Of a stretch of 64,000 nucleotides of DNA, positions 1-9,081 are shown piece by piece. How positions within the stretch are numbered: the stretch's first letter is position 1; each line of letters opens with the position of its first letter. The position numbers were made by a program, and so were the translations under genes. This stretch comes from Flavobacteriales bacterium (GTDB taxonomy: Bacteria; Bacteroidota; Bacteroidia; Flavobacteriales_E; Vicingaceae). The notes below the pieces were generated by a model that made no database searches, was not told the origin of the DNA, and saw only the letters and a list, made by a program, of their open reading frames with translations. The stretch is from positions 58,740 through 122,739 of the forward strand of contig PALM01000036.1 in NCBI GenBank assembly GCA_002706365.1. Direction: 5' to 3'.

Positions 1-330
1 CACCTTTACATACTTTCAACTCCGCTCTTTAGAGTTAGAGATAAGAAACAGACTTTTTACTGCTACAGCGAGCAGGAGAGAAGAGAGGCTTTACAGAAAC
101 TGAAAGGGAAGCCAGAAATAACCCGATTTAAGGGACTTGGTGAGATATCTCCAGATGAATTCAAGCATTTCATAGGTGAAGATATGCGCTTAGAGCCTGT
201 GGTTATAGGAAAGGAATCAGTGAACGACCTATTGAAGTTCTATATGGGTAAGAATACACCTGACCGACAAGAATTCATTATTGAAAATCTTAAAATCGAA
301 CAAGATATCGTAGATGAGGCAGCTGCCTGA
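1..330 (+). CDS. parE: DNA topoisomerase IV subunit B (C-terminal fragment)
   Basis: This is the last 109 codons of the ATPase/TOPRIM subunit of topoisomerase IV, which decatenates daughter chromosomes together with ParC. The gene is cut by the window edge. Frame 1 is open from base 1 to a TGA stop. It contains the highly conserved type IIA motif [14 protein letters not shown] at about residues 42-55 of the fragment, and the typical ending [20 protein letters not shown]. The parC gene follows after 11 bases, so the two subunits are almost certainly co-transcribed. GyrB ends similarly, but the neighbouring ParC-type subunit favours ParE. Confidence 0.93.
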   Translation, partial: HLYILSTPLFRVRDKKQTFYCYSEQERREALQKLKGKPEITRFKGLGEISPDEFKHFIGEDMRLEPVVIGKESVNDLLKFYMGKNTPDRQEFIIENLKIEQDIVDEAAA

Positions 331-341
331 TCATTGGAACT

Positions 342-3188
342 ATGGCGAAGGATAAAGACAAAGACGAAGAGAAAGATGATCTGTCGGCAGAGAATCCATC
401 GAATGATGAGTTGAACGACAGTCAGGAAGAAGGGCAGCAAGAAGAAGCCTCCCAAGATGGAGAGAGTGGTCTGGAGAATGTCATTCAGGTATCTGGGATG
501 TACAATGAGTGGTTCCTGGATTATGCCTCCTATGTAATTCTAGAAAGAGCTGTACCTCACGTAAAGGATGGCTTAAAGCCCGTACAGAGAAGAATTCTTC
601 ACTCGCTCAAGGAGATGGATGATGGTCGCTATCACAAGGTGGCCAATGTGATTGGTAATACCATGAAGTATCACCCTCATGGGGATGCATCTATTGGTGA
701 TGCCATGGTGCAGATCGGACAAAAAGAGCTTTTGCTCGACACCCAAGGTAACTGGGGAAATATTCTCACTGGTGATAGAGCAGCAGCTCCAAGATATATT
801 GAAGTAAGACTTTCCAAGTTTGCGCTGGATGTGGCTTTCAACAGCAAAACCACGAATTGGGCATCATCATATGATGGAAGAGGTAAAGAGCCGGTAACCC
901 TGCCAATGAAGTTTCCATTGCTCCTTGCTCAAGGAGTAGAAGGTATTGCAGTTGGTCTGGCATGTAAGATCTTGCCTCATAACTTCAATGAGCTGATCGA
1001 TGCCTCCATTAAGATCCTCAAAGGAAAGAGTGTGAATATATTTCCCGACTTCCTAACTGGTGGAACAGCCGACTTCAGCAACTACAATGAAGGAATAAGA
1101 GGAGGAAGGATCAGAGTGAGAGCTAGGATTGCTCAGCTCGATAAGAAGACGCTTGTGATCAACGAGATCCCTTATGGAACTACCACTTCAAATCTTATTG
1201 ATTCCATTCTCAAGGCCAATGACAAGGGTAAGATCAAGATCAAGAAGATCGAAGATAATACTGCAGAAAATGTAGAGATCCTTGTTCATCTTCCGGGAAA
1301 TGTTTCTCCCGATAAGACTATAGATGCACTATTTGCATTTACAGATTGTGAAGTGTCCATTTCTCCCAACTCTTGTGTGATCGAAGATGAGAAGCCGAAG
1401 TTCCTTAGCGTAAATGAGATTCTTCGACTTTGTACAGAGCACACCAAGGAGTTGCTTAAGATGGAGCTCGAGATTCGCAAAGGAGAACTCGAAGAACAAT
1501 GGCATTTTGCTTCTTTGGAGAAGATCTTTATCGAGAATCGAATCTATCGAGACATAGAAGAATGCGAAACTTGGGAAGATATTATCGCCACCATTCACAA
1601 AGGTTTAAAACCTCATGTGAAGCATCTTCTTAGAGAAGTTACTGATGATGATGTAGCTAGACTAACGGAGATCAAGATCAAGAGGATCTCGAAGTTCGAT
1701 AGCTTTAAAGCGGATGAGGTGATCAAACGCATTGAAGAAGAATTGGAACAGATCAAGCATGATCTAGCACATCTGACCGACTTTGCCATTGCTTATTTCA
1801 AGAATATAAAGGATAAGCACGGAAAAGGTAGAGAGCGAAAAACAGAGATCAAGTCCTTCGAGAATATCGATGCAACAAAAGTAGCTGTGGCCAATACCAA
1901 GCTTTATGTGAATAGAGCTGAAGGATTTATTGGGCATGCATTGAAAAAGACCGAGTCGGAGTTTGTAGCAGACTGCTCGGATATAGATGATATCATTGTC
2001 TTTAGAGAAGATGGTATCATGCAGGTACAGAAGATTCAACCAAAATCTTTTGTGGGTAAGAATATTATCCACGTAGGTGTTTGGAAGAAGGGCGATAAGC
2101 GCACCATCTACAATATGATATATAGAGATGGTAGTACTGGAAATAGCTTGATGAAGCGTTTTGCAGTGACTTCGATTACCAGAGATAAGGAGTACGACCT
2201 AACGGCCGGTAACAAAGGCTCAAAAGTGCTCTACTTCTCGGCCAATCCAAATGGTGAAGCTGAGGTAGTGAGTGTATTACTTAGAGCAAAAGCCAAGTTG
2301 AAGAAGCTCAAGTTCGATCAAGACTTTGCTGATCTAGCCATTAAAGGTAGAGCTGCTAAAGGAAATATCCTCACTAAACATATGGTGAGCAAGATCAAAC
2401 TGAAAGAAGAAGGTTCCTCAACCTTATCTGCTAGAAAAGTCTGGTTTGATGATACTGTACAGCGTCTCAACTATGAAGATAGAGGTGAACTCCTAGGTTC
2501 ATTCAAGTCTGATGAAAAGATCCTGACCATCACACAATCTGGCCACTATAGATTGACGGGTATTGCTGTAACCACACATTTCGATGAAGACCTGATCAGT
2601 ATTGAAAAGTGGGATCCGGATAAACCAATAACCGCAATCTATTTTGATGGAGAAAAGCAAGACTTCTATGTGAAGCGTTTTCTTGTGGAGGACACGGATA
2701 AGAAGACGCTATTCATTACCGATCATGAGGATAGTTATTTAGAATTGGCCTCAACCGATTTAATGACTGTTATTGAATTGGCCTTTGTGAAACCGAGAGG
2801 GAAAGAGGCTAAACCTAATGAGATCTTGAATCTGAAGGACTTTATCACTGTGAAAGGACTCAAAGCTCTTGGAAATAAGCTCAGTTATAATAAAGTGAAA
2901 TCAGTTGATCGATTGAGTGAAGAAGCTGCAGCTGAGTTCTTGCAAATGGACATTGAGGATTTCCGCAAGGCGAATTTGCCAGAGCCAAAATTGAGTGAGG
3001 ATAAGCTGAGTGAATCTGGTGACGCTGACGAGGACTCATCCTACGCCAAGGCTACGGATGACAAGGAAGAGGACGAAGACGGAGTTGAGAATGAAGAGAA
3101 AGAAGGGTCTACCAAGGAGGGTAATGATGGAAAAAAGCTTCAAGACCATAGCGAAGCTGATGAGGAATCGCAAATGGAACTCTTCTAG
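342..3188 (+). CDS. parC: DNA topoisomerase IV subunit A
   Basis: DNA-cleaving subunit of topoisomerase IV, 948 aa. A low-complexity acidic N-terminus (about 1-45) precedes the breakage-reunion domain. The quinolone-region helix reads HPHGDASIGDAM at about 111-122, and the active-site tyrosine is expected at Tyr152 in AAPRYIEVRL. The C-terminal part is the beta-pinwheel DNA-wrapping domain typical of long Bacteroidota ParC proteins. The last 60 or so residues are a very acidic tail that includes SSYAKATDDKE, encoded by a copy of a dispersed intergenic repeat (see 3036-3070). It forms an operon with parE upstream, and the rhomboid gene begins 3 bases after the stop. Confidence 0.95.
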   Translation: MAKDKDKDEEKDDLSAENPSNDELNDSQEEGQQEEASQDGESGLENVIQVSGMYNEWFLDYASYVILERAVPHVKDGLKPVQRRILHSLKEMDDGRYHKVANVIGNTMKYHPHGDASIGDAMVQIGQKELLLDTQGNWGNILTGDRAAAPRYIEVRLSKFALDVAFNSKTTNWASSYDGRGKEPVTLPMKFPLLLAQGVEGIAVGLACKILPHNFNELIDASIKILKGKSVNIFPDFLTGGTADFSNYNEGIRGGRIRVRARIAQLDKKTLVINEIPYGTTTSNLIDSILKANDKGKIKIKKIEDNTAENVEILVHLPGNVSPDKTIDALFAFTDCEVSISPNSCVIEDEKPKFLSVNEILRLCTEHTKELLKMELEIRKGELEEQWHFASLEKIFIENRIYRDIEECETWEDIIATIHKGLKPHVKHLLREVTDDDVARLTEIKIKRISKFDSFKADEVIKRIEEELEQIKHDLAHLTDFAIAYFKNIKDKHGKGRERKTEIKSFENIDATKVAVANTKLYVNRAEGFIGHALKKTESEFVADCSDIDDIIVFREDGIMQVQKIQPKSFVGKNIIHVGVWKKGDKRTIYNMIYRDGSTGNSLMKRFAVTSITRDKEYDLTAGNKGSKVLYFSANPNGEAEVVSVLLRAKAKLKKLKFDQDFADLAIKGRAAKGNILTKHMVSKIKLKEEGSSTLSARKVWFDDTVQRLNYEDRGELLGSFKSDEKILTITQSGHYRLTGIAVTTHFDEDLISIEKWDPDKPITAIYFDGEKQDFYVKRFLVEDTDKKTLFITDHEDSYLELASTDLMTVIELAFVKPRGKEAKPNEILNLKDFITVKGLKALGNKLSYNKVKSVDRLSEEAAAEFLQMDIEDFRKANLPEPKLSEDKLSESGDADEDSSYAKATDDKEEDEDGVENEEKEGSTKEGNDGKKLQDHSEADEESQMELF
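3036..3070 (+). repeat. Dispersed repeat inside the parC tail
   Basis: The stretch that encodes SSYAKATDDKE is a close match to the core of an intergenic repeat at 17357-17445, to its reverse complement at 51379-51447 and to that at 60022-60080. The shared core is CTACGCCAAGGCTACG followed by a GACAAGGA-like segment. It sits in frame in the acidic, presumably disordered C-terminal tail. The match is seen directly; insertion of the repeat into the gene is an inference. Confidence 0.7.
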
Positions 3189-3191
3189 TTT

Positions 3192-3815
3192 ATGTCTATA
3201 ACCCTCATCATAATTGTTATTACAGTAGCAGTCTCCCTATGGGCTTTTCAGCGCAAGGATGTCTTCTACCGTATGGATTTCTCCCCCTATGCTGTTGAGC
3301 AGAATAAGGAATGGTATCGTTTCATATCGCATTCATTACTTCATGCAGATTGGGTTCATCTCTTGGTCAATATGTTCGTGCTATTCATATTTGGCGATGT
3401 AACCCAGGCCTACTTTGAAGCTTATGCAGGATCAAAAGGGCTTTTTTACTTTATTCTACTCTATGTTGGGGGTGTGGGCTTCGCAGTATTGCCCACTTAC
3501 AGGAAACACAAAAACAATCCCAATTATCACTCTGTAGGGGCTTCGGGTGCTGTTTCTTCAGTACTATTCTCTTCAGTGATCTTTCAACCGGGTACAGAAC
3601 TATGCCTCTACGGATTGCCCTTTCTATGTTTTCCGGGAATAATCTGGGCAATTGCTTATTTAGGCTATTCATACTACAAAGGCAAGCAGGGAGGAGACTA
3701 TGTCAATCATGATGCGCATTTCTGGGGAGCCATCTATGGAGTAGTCTTTACGATTATCACAGTTCCTCGTTCTATCTTGGCATTTATCGATCAGATTTTG
3801 GCACTTTTGCCTTAA
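3192..3815 (+). CDS. Rhomboid family intramembrane serine protease
   Basis: A 207-aa multi-pass inner-membrane protease that would cut transmembrane substrates within the membrane. It shows the family hallmarks: the H-x3-5-H-x3-N element HADWVHLLVN (51-60), the nucleophile motif GASG with Ser118, and the catalytic His176 in HDAHFWGA in a later helix. Together these give the Ser-His dyad. The first hydrophobic segment begins at residue 3. The start codon lies 3 bases after the parC stop, so it is probably co-expressed with parE-parC, although a functional link is not evident. Substrate unknown. Confidence 0.88.
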   Translation: MSITLIIIVITVAVSLWAFQRKDVFYRMDFSPYAVEQNKEWYRFISHSLLHADWVHLLVNMFVLFIFGDVTQAYFEAYAGSKGLFYFILLYVGGVGFAVLPTYRKHKNNPNYHSVGASGAVSSVLFSSVIFQPGTELCLYGLPFLCFPGIIWAIAYLGYSYYKGKQGGDYVNHDAHFWGAIYGVVFTIITVPRSILAFIDQILALLP

Positions 3816-3829
3816 TAAAGCAATAGCAA

Positions 3830-4663
3830 ATGTCAGAGGAATATCTATGCTTTCAGGGTGAGTTTTATCATAAGGATCAAAGTCCACTGCTTTTGAATAG
3901 GGCTTTTCTATATGGTGATGGTGTGTTTGAATCCATGCGCTCAAAGGGAGATAAGATCCATCTCTTTGCTTTGCATATAGAGCGATTGAAAAAGAGCTTG
4001 GAAGTCCTGCAGATCGAATATTCCACAGATCTGTTCAAAGAGATAGAGATTGCTGCCAAAGACCTTATTCGAAAGAACAAGCTCAATAAAGGAGGAAGAC
4101 TGAGACTTACAGTATTCAGATCAGGTGGAGGAAAGTTCAAGCCCGAGACGAATCGTCCATCCTATTTGATCCAAGCTGAAGCTTGTAGTTCTGACTTTGA
4201 ATTGAATACTAAGGGTTTGAGTTTGGAACTCGCCGACACTATTCGCCTGTATCCTTCTCCCTTTTCAGCAATAAAGACCATAGGCTCTCAAAGCTACATA
4301 ACTGCATCTATAGAATGTGAGAAGCGAGGCTTCGATGACCTTATACTCTTGAATCAAAAAGGTGAAGTAGTGGAAGGTTGTAGCTCGAACATCTTTATGA
4401 GAATTGGCAAGGATGTAATCACTCCTCATCTTGCATCAGGTTGTTTGGCCGGTGTGATGAGGGCGCATGTGATCCAATTATTGCAAGGGTCAAATCACAA
4501 CATTGTACAAAGAGAAGTTGGTACCGAAGAATTGATGTCGGCCGATGAGATCTTCATGTCCAATTCCATTTCTGGAATCAGATGGGTAGGGTCTTACCGA
4601 CAAAAGCGGTATTTCAGTGATCTAAGTAAAAAGCTGATCGAATTGCTCAATCAAGAGCTTTAG
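3830..4663 (+). CDS. Aminotransferase class IV (PabC / branched-chain type fold)
   Basis: A PLP-dependent fold-type IV enzyme, 277 aa. The N-terminal motif LLNRAFLYGDGVFESMR (21-37) is typical of the 4-amino-4-deoxychorismate lyase / branched-chain / D-amino acid aminotransferase group. The PLP lysine is expected at Lys149 (AIKTIG), and the EGCSSNIF motif lies at 182-189. The sequence resembles aminodeoxychorismate lyase (folate synthesis) somewhat more than IlvE, but the substrate cannot be settled by eye. It starts 14 bases after the rhomboid gene. Its TAG stop interlocks with the stop of the convergent yqgE-like gene, giving a 4-base overlap. Confidence 0.8.
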   Translation: MSEEYLCFQGEFYHKDQSPLLLNRAFLYGDGVFESMRSKGDKIHLFALHIERLKKSLEVLQIEYSTDLFKEIEIAAKDLIRKNKLNKGGRLRLTVFRSGGGKFKPETNRPSYLIQAEACSSDFELNTKGLSLELADTIRLYPSPFSAIKTIGSQSYITASIECEKRGFDDLILLNQKGEVVEGCSSNIFMRIGKDVITPHLASGCLAGVMRAHVIQLLQGSNHNIVQREVGTEELMSADEIFMSNSISGIRWVGSYRQKRYFSDLSKKLIELLNQEL

Positions 4664-5250
4664 TTCAATTGAGGATCTTCGGGGAAGTCGGCCATTGGTG
4701 AAATCCTAGAGCCAGAATCCTTCAAGATCAATTTCCAAAGATCTTCGGGTTTTGAGAATAACCTCTTATGAGGCACACTTCTCACGAACCAGGAATTCTC
4801 TCTTAACTCATCTTTCAATTGCTCAGCATCCCAGCCGGAGTACCCTAAAAAGAATCTTATATCCTTTTTAGTGATGAGCTTTTGTTTGATGGCCTCTTTC
4901 AATTGCTCAAAATTGCCATTCCAATAAACTCCTTCCTCAACTTTGATCGAGTCTGTGAGTAAATTCCCTTTGGTATGCAGATAGAAGAGATTCTGAGGCT
5001 GTACAGGACCGCCTAGATAAACGGGAGCATCGATCTTAGGAAAGTCTACCAATACCTCATTGATCTGCACATCAAGGCTCTTGTTCATCATAAAGCCTAC
5101 AGTACCTTCTTCATTGTGCTCAGTTAAGTAAACCACCGAGCGTTTGAAATACTGATCTACCATAAAAGGCTCAGAGACCAACACTTTGCCTTTTTCTGGC
5201 TCAATTCGATTCAGTTTATTGATCGGATATTTAAAAGGGTCGAAATCCAT
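4660..5250 (-). CDS. YqgE/AlgH family protein (UPF0301)
   Basis: A 196-aa cytosolic protein of the widespread YqgE/AlgH (DUF179) family, whose molecular role is unsettled. Recognisable elements are GKVLVSEPFMVDQYFKRSVV near the N-terminus, GTVGFMMNK, the PVYLGGPV motif, and FFLGYSGWDAEQLKDEL in the C-terminal half. An upstream in-frame ATG at 5259 lies inside a perfect -7 promoter element (5257-5264), so the ATG at 5250 (MDFDPFKYPIN) is preferred. It is convergent with the aminotransferase gene and divergent from the TPR glycosyltransferase gene. Confidence 0.87.
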   Translation of the reverse strand: MDFDPFKYPINKLNRIEPEKGKVLVSEPFMVDQYFKRSVVYLTEHNEEGTVGFMMNKSLDVQINEVLVDFPKIDAPVYLGGPVQPQNLFYLHTKGNLLTDSIKVEEGVYWNGNFEQLKEAIKQKLITKKDIRFFLGYSGWDAEQLKDELRENSWFVRSVPHKRLFSKPEDLWKLILKDSGSRISPMADFPEDPQLN

Positions 5251-5256
5251 ACAAAG

Positions 5257-5264
5257 CAAAGTTA
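5257..5264 (-). promoter_or_regulatory. -7 promoter element for yqgE-like gene
   Basis: On the minus strand this reads TAACTTTG, an exact match to the Bacteroidota -7 consensus TAnnTTTG, 6 bases before the ATG at 5250. No convincing TTTG at -33 is visible. The very short leader this implies is typical of the promoters seen elsewhere in the window. Confidence 0.5.
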
Positions 5265-5326
5265 AATATCATTTGACAAATCGTGTTTAACGTCAGGCTA
5301 ATAAATTGCTAATCAACACTTAGGCA

Positions 5327-5346
5327 GCTAAAAATGTCGTTTTAGC
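5327..5346. promoter_or_regulatory. Inverted repeat between divergent genes
   Basis: A perfect 7-bp inverted repeat, GCTAAAA and TTTTAGC with a 6-base loop, lies in the 154-base gap between the divergent yqgE-like and TPR glycosyltransferase genes. A second short inverted repeat (TAGCC/GGCTA) lies at 5365-5383. They could be operators or mRNA hairpins in the leader of the rightward gene; no binding protein can be named. Confidence 0.3.
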
Positions 5347-5404
5347 GACTATTTTCTGAGTTTTTAGCCCATTTTATAGGCTATGATTACCTTTCGGCAG
5401 CAAA

Positions 5405-7180
5405 ATGAAGGAAAGCAAACAAACCCCCAAATCGCCAAAGTACTGGCCGTACTTATTCATATTATTGGCATGCCTTTTATTGAACGCCAATACATTCAAT
5501 CACGGTTTTGTGCTGGATGATGATGTGGTCTTCGTCCAGAACCGTTTTGTTCAAGAAGGTATTTCAGGCATTGATGATATACTATCTCATGGTTATCTCT
5601 ACGGATTTAATCAGCGAAATGATCAATCTTACCGTCCGTTAGTCCTCATCTCATACGCCATAGAAAAGAGTTTTTTTGGAGGGGAACCAAAATCTCTACA
5701 TGTCTTCAATGTCTTATTCTACGCATTGGTGGTGATGCTACTCTATGCATTCCTAAAGTTGCTTTTCAAGGAGCAATCGCATTGGTGGGCCTTTTGGATT
5801 TCACTTCTCTACCTTTTTCACCCCATACACACAGAAGCAGTGGCGAACATCAAAGGAAGAGATGAGATCTTCCATGCGCTTTTTACCCTGCTCACCTTGT
5901 ATCATGTGTTGCGTTATCATGACTTCGGCAAGAAAAAGGATCTGATCTTGTCTATGATAAGCTTTTTCCTTGCGCTCATGTGCAAAGAAATGGCAGTAAG
6001 TCTTTTGGCATTAGTGCCACTTTGCCTGTATTTCTTCAGAGATATAAAGCTCAAGCAACTACTGCTCAATAGCTCATATTTTGCCGCGGTATTAGTGGTC
6101 TACTTAATTCTGCGTTCGGCCATTCTTGACAGTATCACTTTTGAGGAACAAATGACGGTCATCAATAATACTTTGGCAGCAGCTCCTGATCTTGGAAGTA
6201 GGATTGCTACCAATTTTGTGATCTTCGTGAATTACCTCAAATTACTTGTCTTTCCGCATCCGCTAAGCTGGGATTACTCATATCCATACTTTCAGATAGT
6301 AGGCTTTTCAAATCCATTTGTGATCTTGATCGTGCTCTTGTTTCTCTTGGCATTGGGCTTTAGTGTTTACGGACTGAAAAGCAAGAATGTATATGCCTTT
6401 ACCTTCCTTTTCTTTTTAATTTCTTTTGCTGTAGTGTCTAATTTTTTCATTCTCATAGGAGCCACTTTAGGTGAACGCTTCTTATTCTTCCCATCTATAG
6501 CCTTCTGCATTTTGCTTGCGCGATTGATAGCCGACCTAGATAAGCAGTGGTTTGCCAAAAAGAGAAAGTATGCATTGCCCATTGCGATATTGATACCAAT
6601 CCTCGCTTTGTATGGATTTAAAACCTATGATCGCAATCAAGATTGGGAATCCAATGAAAAGCTATTCATAGCTGGATATGAAGCCATTCCCAACAATTCG
6701 AGAGCTGTTTCTGCCTTGGCCTCAGTTTATCGCAATAGAGGAGAGATGGCACAAAATGAAGAGACACAGATCAAGAACCTGGAACGTTCATTGGAATTGT
6801 ATTTGGAGAGTATTAAGCTCTACACTGGTAATACAGATGCCTTTTACAACTTAGGTGTGGTCTATATGAATCTGAACAAAAGAGATAAGGCTAGATTGGC
6901 CTATGAGCAGGTATTGAATCTCAATCCAAATCATACCAAAGCCCTTAATAACATAGGAGTGATCTATTTTCAACAGGCAGATTATACCACAGCTGAAAGC
7001 TTGTTCTTAAGAGCATTGAATGTGGAGCCTGACTTTCAGAATGCCCACGCCAATTTAGGAGCTGTTTATCACAATACCGGAGATCTGCAAAAGGCAAGAT
7101 CTTATTATGAAAGAGCATTGCAATTGAATCCAGCTGATCAGAATACCAGAAACAATCTCAACCTATTGCTGGGAAATTAG
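5405..7180 (+). CDS. TMTC-like membrane glycosyltransferase with C-terminal TPRs
   Basis: A 591-aa protein. Residues 1-420 form a multi-pass membrane domain with the GT-C style first loop FVLDDDVVFVQN (about 36-47), holding the acidic residues expected for lipid-linked sugar transferases. SYRPLVLISYAIEK and the LFHPIHTEAVANIKGRDE loop are shared with TMTC/protein O-mannosyltransferase-like proteins. The last 170 residues hold about four TPRs of the A-x-Y-x-x-x-L-x-L-x-P type. The likely role is sugar transfer from a lipid carrier to an exported acceptor, with TPRs for partner binding. This is inferred from the fold class; no substrate is known. Confidence 0.75.
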   Translation: MKESKQTPKSPKYWPYLFILLACLLLNANTFNHGFVLDDDVVFVQNRFVQEGISGIDDILSHGYLYGFNQRNDQSYRPLVLISYAIEKSFFGGEPKSLHVFNVLFYALVVMLLYAFLKLLFKEQSHWWAFWISLLYLFHPIHTEAVANIKGRDEIFHALFTLLTLYHVLRYHDFGKKKDLILSMISFFLALMCKEMAVSLLALVPLCLYFFRDIKLKQLLLNSSYFAAVLVVYLILRSAILDSITFEEQMTVINNTLAAAPDLGSRIATNFVIFVNYLKLLVFPHPLSWDYSYPYFQIVGFSNPFVILIVLLFLLALGFSVYGLKSKNVYAFTFLFFLISFAVVSNFFILIGATLGERFLFFPSIAFCILLARLIADLDKQWFAKKRKYALPIAILIPILALYGFKTYDRNQDWESNEKLFIAGYEAIPNNSRAVSALASVYRNRGEMAQNEETQIKNLERSLELYLESIKLYTGNTDAFYNLGVVYMNLNKRDKARLAYEQVLNLNPNHTKALNNIGVIYFQQADYTTAESLFLRALNVEPDFQNAHANLGAVYHNTGDLQKARSYYERALQLNPADQNTRNNLNLLLGN

Positions 7181-7228
7181 GCTGAATCCTTACATAGTCA
7201 GTAACTTTATCATATCAATAAAGGCAAT

Positions 7229-7876
7229 ATGAAAGAGACAAGAGATAAGGTAAAGCATTTGAGAAGGGATTTTGATCGCGATACCCTAACAGAGGCGCAG
7301 ACACCGGAGAATCCATTGGAATTATTTGGGGAATGGTTAGACGAAGCCCTTGAGTCGGAAATAAAGGATCCCAATGCCTTTGTTTTATCTACTTATGCCA
7401 ATGGCGAAGTAGATAGTCGCGTTGTATTGATAAGAGAATTTTCCGAAGAGGGGATTCAATTCTTTACCAATTATGGCAGTCAGAAAGGAAAGGAATTAGC
7501 AGAGAACCCTCAAGCGGCAATTAATTTCTTCTGGGCCGACTTAGATCGACAAATTAGAATAAAGGCAAGGATCGAGAAGCTGGATGAAGCCATTTCAGAT
7601 GATTATTTCAATTCTCGTCCAAGAGAAAGCCAGATAGGTGCCTGGGCATCACAACAGAGTCAAACACTGGGTAGTAGAGAAGAACTGGAAAAGAGAGTGG
7701 AAGAGTATGCTGCGCAATTTGAAGGAAAGGAAGTACCTCGTCCGGAATTTTGGGGAGGATATCTAGCCAAGGTATATGCTTATGAATTCTGGCAAGGAAG
7801 AGAAAGCCGACTGCACGACCGTATTGTCTATGAATCTAAGGATGGCAATTGGCTTAAGAAACGACTTTACCCATAG
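7229..7876 (+). CDS. pdxH: Pyridoxamine 5'-phosphate oxidase
   Basis: FMN-dependent oxidase that converts pyridoxine or pyridoxamine 5'-phosphate to pyridoxal 5'-phosphate. At 215 aa it has the normal family length. Family signatures are LSTYANGEVDSRVVLIREF (about 51-69), FFTNYGSQKGKELAENP for FMN binding, the substrate loop SRPRESQIGAWASQQS (about 128-143), and the C-terminal block FWQGRESRLHDRI ending in LKKRLYP, as in characterised PdxH. A near-consensus -7 element (TAACTTTA) lies just upstream. The next gene starts 2 bases after the stop. Confidence 0.95.
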   Translation: MKETRDKVKHLRRDFDRDTLTEAQTPENPLELFGEWLDEALESEIKDPNAFVLSTYANGEVDSRVVLIREFSEEGIQFFTNYGSQKGKELAENPQAAINFFWADLDRQIRIKARIEKLDEAISDDYFNSRPRESQIGAWASQQSQTLGSREELEKRVEEYAAQFEGKEVPRPEFWGGYLAKVYAYEFWQGRESRLHDRIVYESKDGNWLKKRLYP

Positions 7877-7878
7877 GC

Positions 7879-9081
7879 TTGCATCCATACTTCGCAAAAC
7901 ATAGCTTGCGCGATAAACTTATCGCAAAAGATCCAGACCCGAATTGCTTCATGAGTATTGTGATTCCCGTATTCAGGGAAGAACAACTGTTACAGACCAT
8001 TGAATCAATACACAATTGTGATAGTCCAAACGAAAGCTTTGAGTTGATTCTCCTTTTTAACTCGGCTGAAAGCGACACTGAATCTCGAGAGTATAATCAG
8101 AGAAGTAAAATTGAAGTAGAAGAATGGATTAAGCAGAATTCCCCGGCCTTTCCCATTCATATGGTAGAAGAGAATCATTTAGATGACAAGCTAGCAGGTG
8201 TTGGTTTGGCAAGGAAAATAGGCATGGGTGAGGCAGCAAGAAGATTGCTATCTATAGGAAAGGAAGAAGCTGTGATCCTTTGTCTGGATGCTGATTGCAC
8301 CATAGATAACAACTATCTACAAGCCGTTGAGGCACATTTTCAGAATCCAAAGAGTAAAGCAGCAGCAAGCCTGTACTTTGAACATCCACTGGAAGGAGAT
8401 GATTATTCTAATGAGATTTATGAAGCCATACTGTATTATGAATTGCACTTGCGCTATTATAAGCATGCCATGACTTATTGCGGACTCCCATTCGATAGGT
8501 ATACGGTGGGTTCTTCCATGGCTGTGAGGGTGCAAGCCTATTTGAGTGAGGGGGGAATGAACAAGCGAAAGGCCGGTGAGGACTTCTATTTTCTACAGAA
8601 GTATCTCATCAAAGGAGAACTGGATGAGATCAATACTACCACTGTTTACCCATCGCCAAGGAAATCTGATCGTGTGCCATTCGGAACCGGAAGAGCTGTT
8701 CAAGACCATTTGGAAGAACGAAAGGATCTGCAGCTTAGCTATTCCCCAAAAAGCTTCAAATTGATAGCTGAATTTATTGGATCAATAAAGAGAGACTTCC
8801 CTAGACGACCCCAGATAGCAGAGGAAATAAAAGGCTTTTTTAAAGCCGATGAGTGGGAGGTAGAATGGAAGAAGTTAATTGAACAGTCGAGAGATCTCGA
8901 GAGCTTTGAAAAGCGCTTTTATCAATGGTTCACCCCATTTAAGTTGCTAAAGTTATTGCATTATCTGAGGGATGAATACTATCCAAACATATCAATTGAG
9001 GAAGCGGTAAGTGAATTGTTAGAAGTGAGTGGGGATGTTGGAGACCAGTTAGAAGAGCTAAGGAGAAGGGATCAATTTTGA
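7879..9081 (+). CDS. Glycosyltransferase family 2 protein
   Basis: A 400-aa GT-A fold glycosyltransferase without membrane segments. MSIVIPVFREEQLLQTIESI begins the nucleotide-binding fold at about residue 25, and CLDADCTIDNNYL (about 134-146) is the metal-binding DxD region. GEDFYFLQKYL near 233-243 matches the catalytic ED motif of the family. The chosen start is a TTG 2 bases after the pdxH stop. The ATG at 7951 is an alternative, but it would remove the residues normally found before the first beta-strand. Donor and acceptor are unknown. The 3' end overlaps the convergent gene by 10 bases. Confidence 0.83.
   Translation: MHPYFAKHSLRDKLIAKDPDPNCFMSIVIPVFREEQLLQTIESIHNCDSPNESFELILLFNSAESDTESREYNQRSKIEVEEWIKQNSPAFPIHMVEENHLDDKLAGVGLARKIGMGEAARRLLSIGKEEAVILCLDADCTIDNNYLQAVEAHFQNPKSKAAASLYFEHPLEGDDYSNEIYEAILYYELHLRYYKHAMTYCGLPFDRYTVGSSMAVRVQAYLSEGGMNKRKAGEDFYFLQKYLIKGELDEINTTTVYPSPRKSDRVPFGTGRAVQDHLEERKDLQLSYSPKSFKLIAEFIGSIKRDFPRRPQIAEEIKGFFKADEWEVEWKKLIEQSRDLESFEKRFYQWFTPFKLLKLLHYLRDEYYPNISIEEAVSELLEVSGDVGDQLEELRRRDQF

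Noticed and set aside
3010..3201. 63-aa frame overlapping the end of parC
   Set aside because: An out-of-frame shadow of the lysine- and acid-rich parC tail with no independent start signal.
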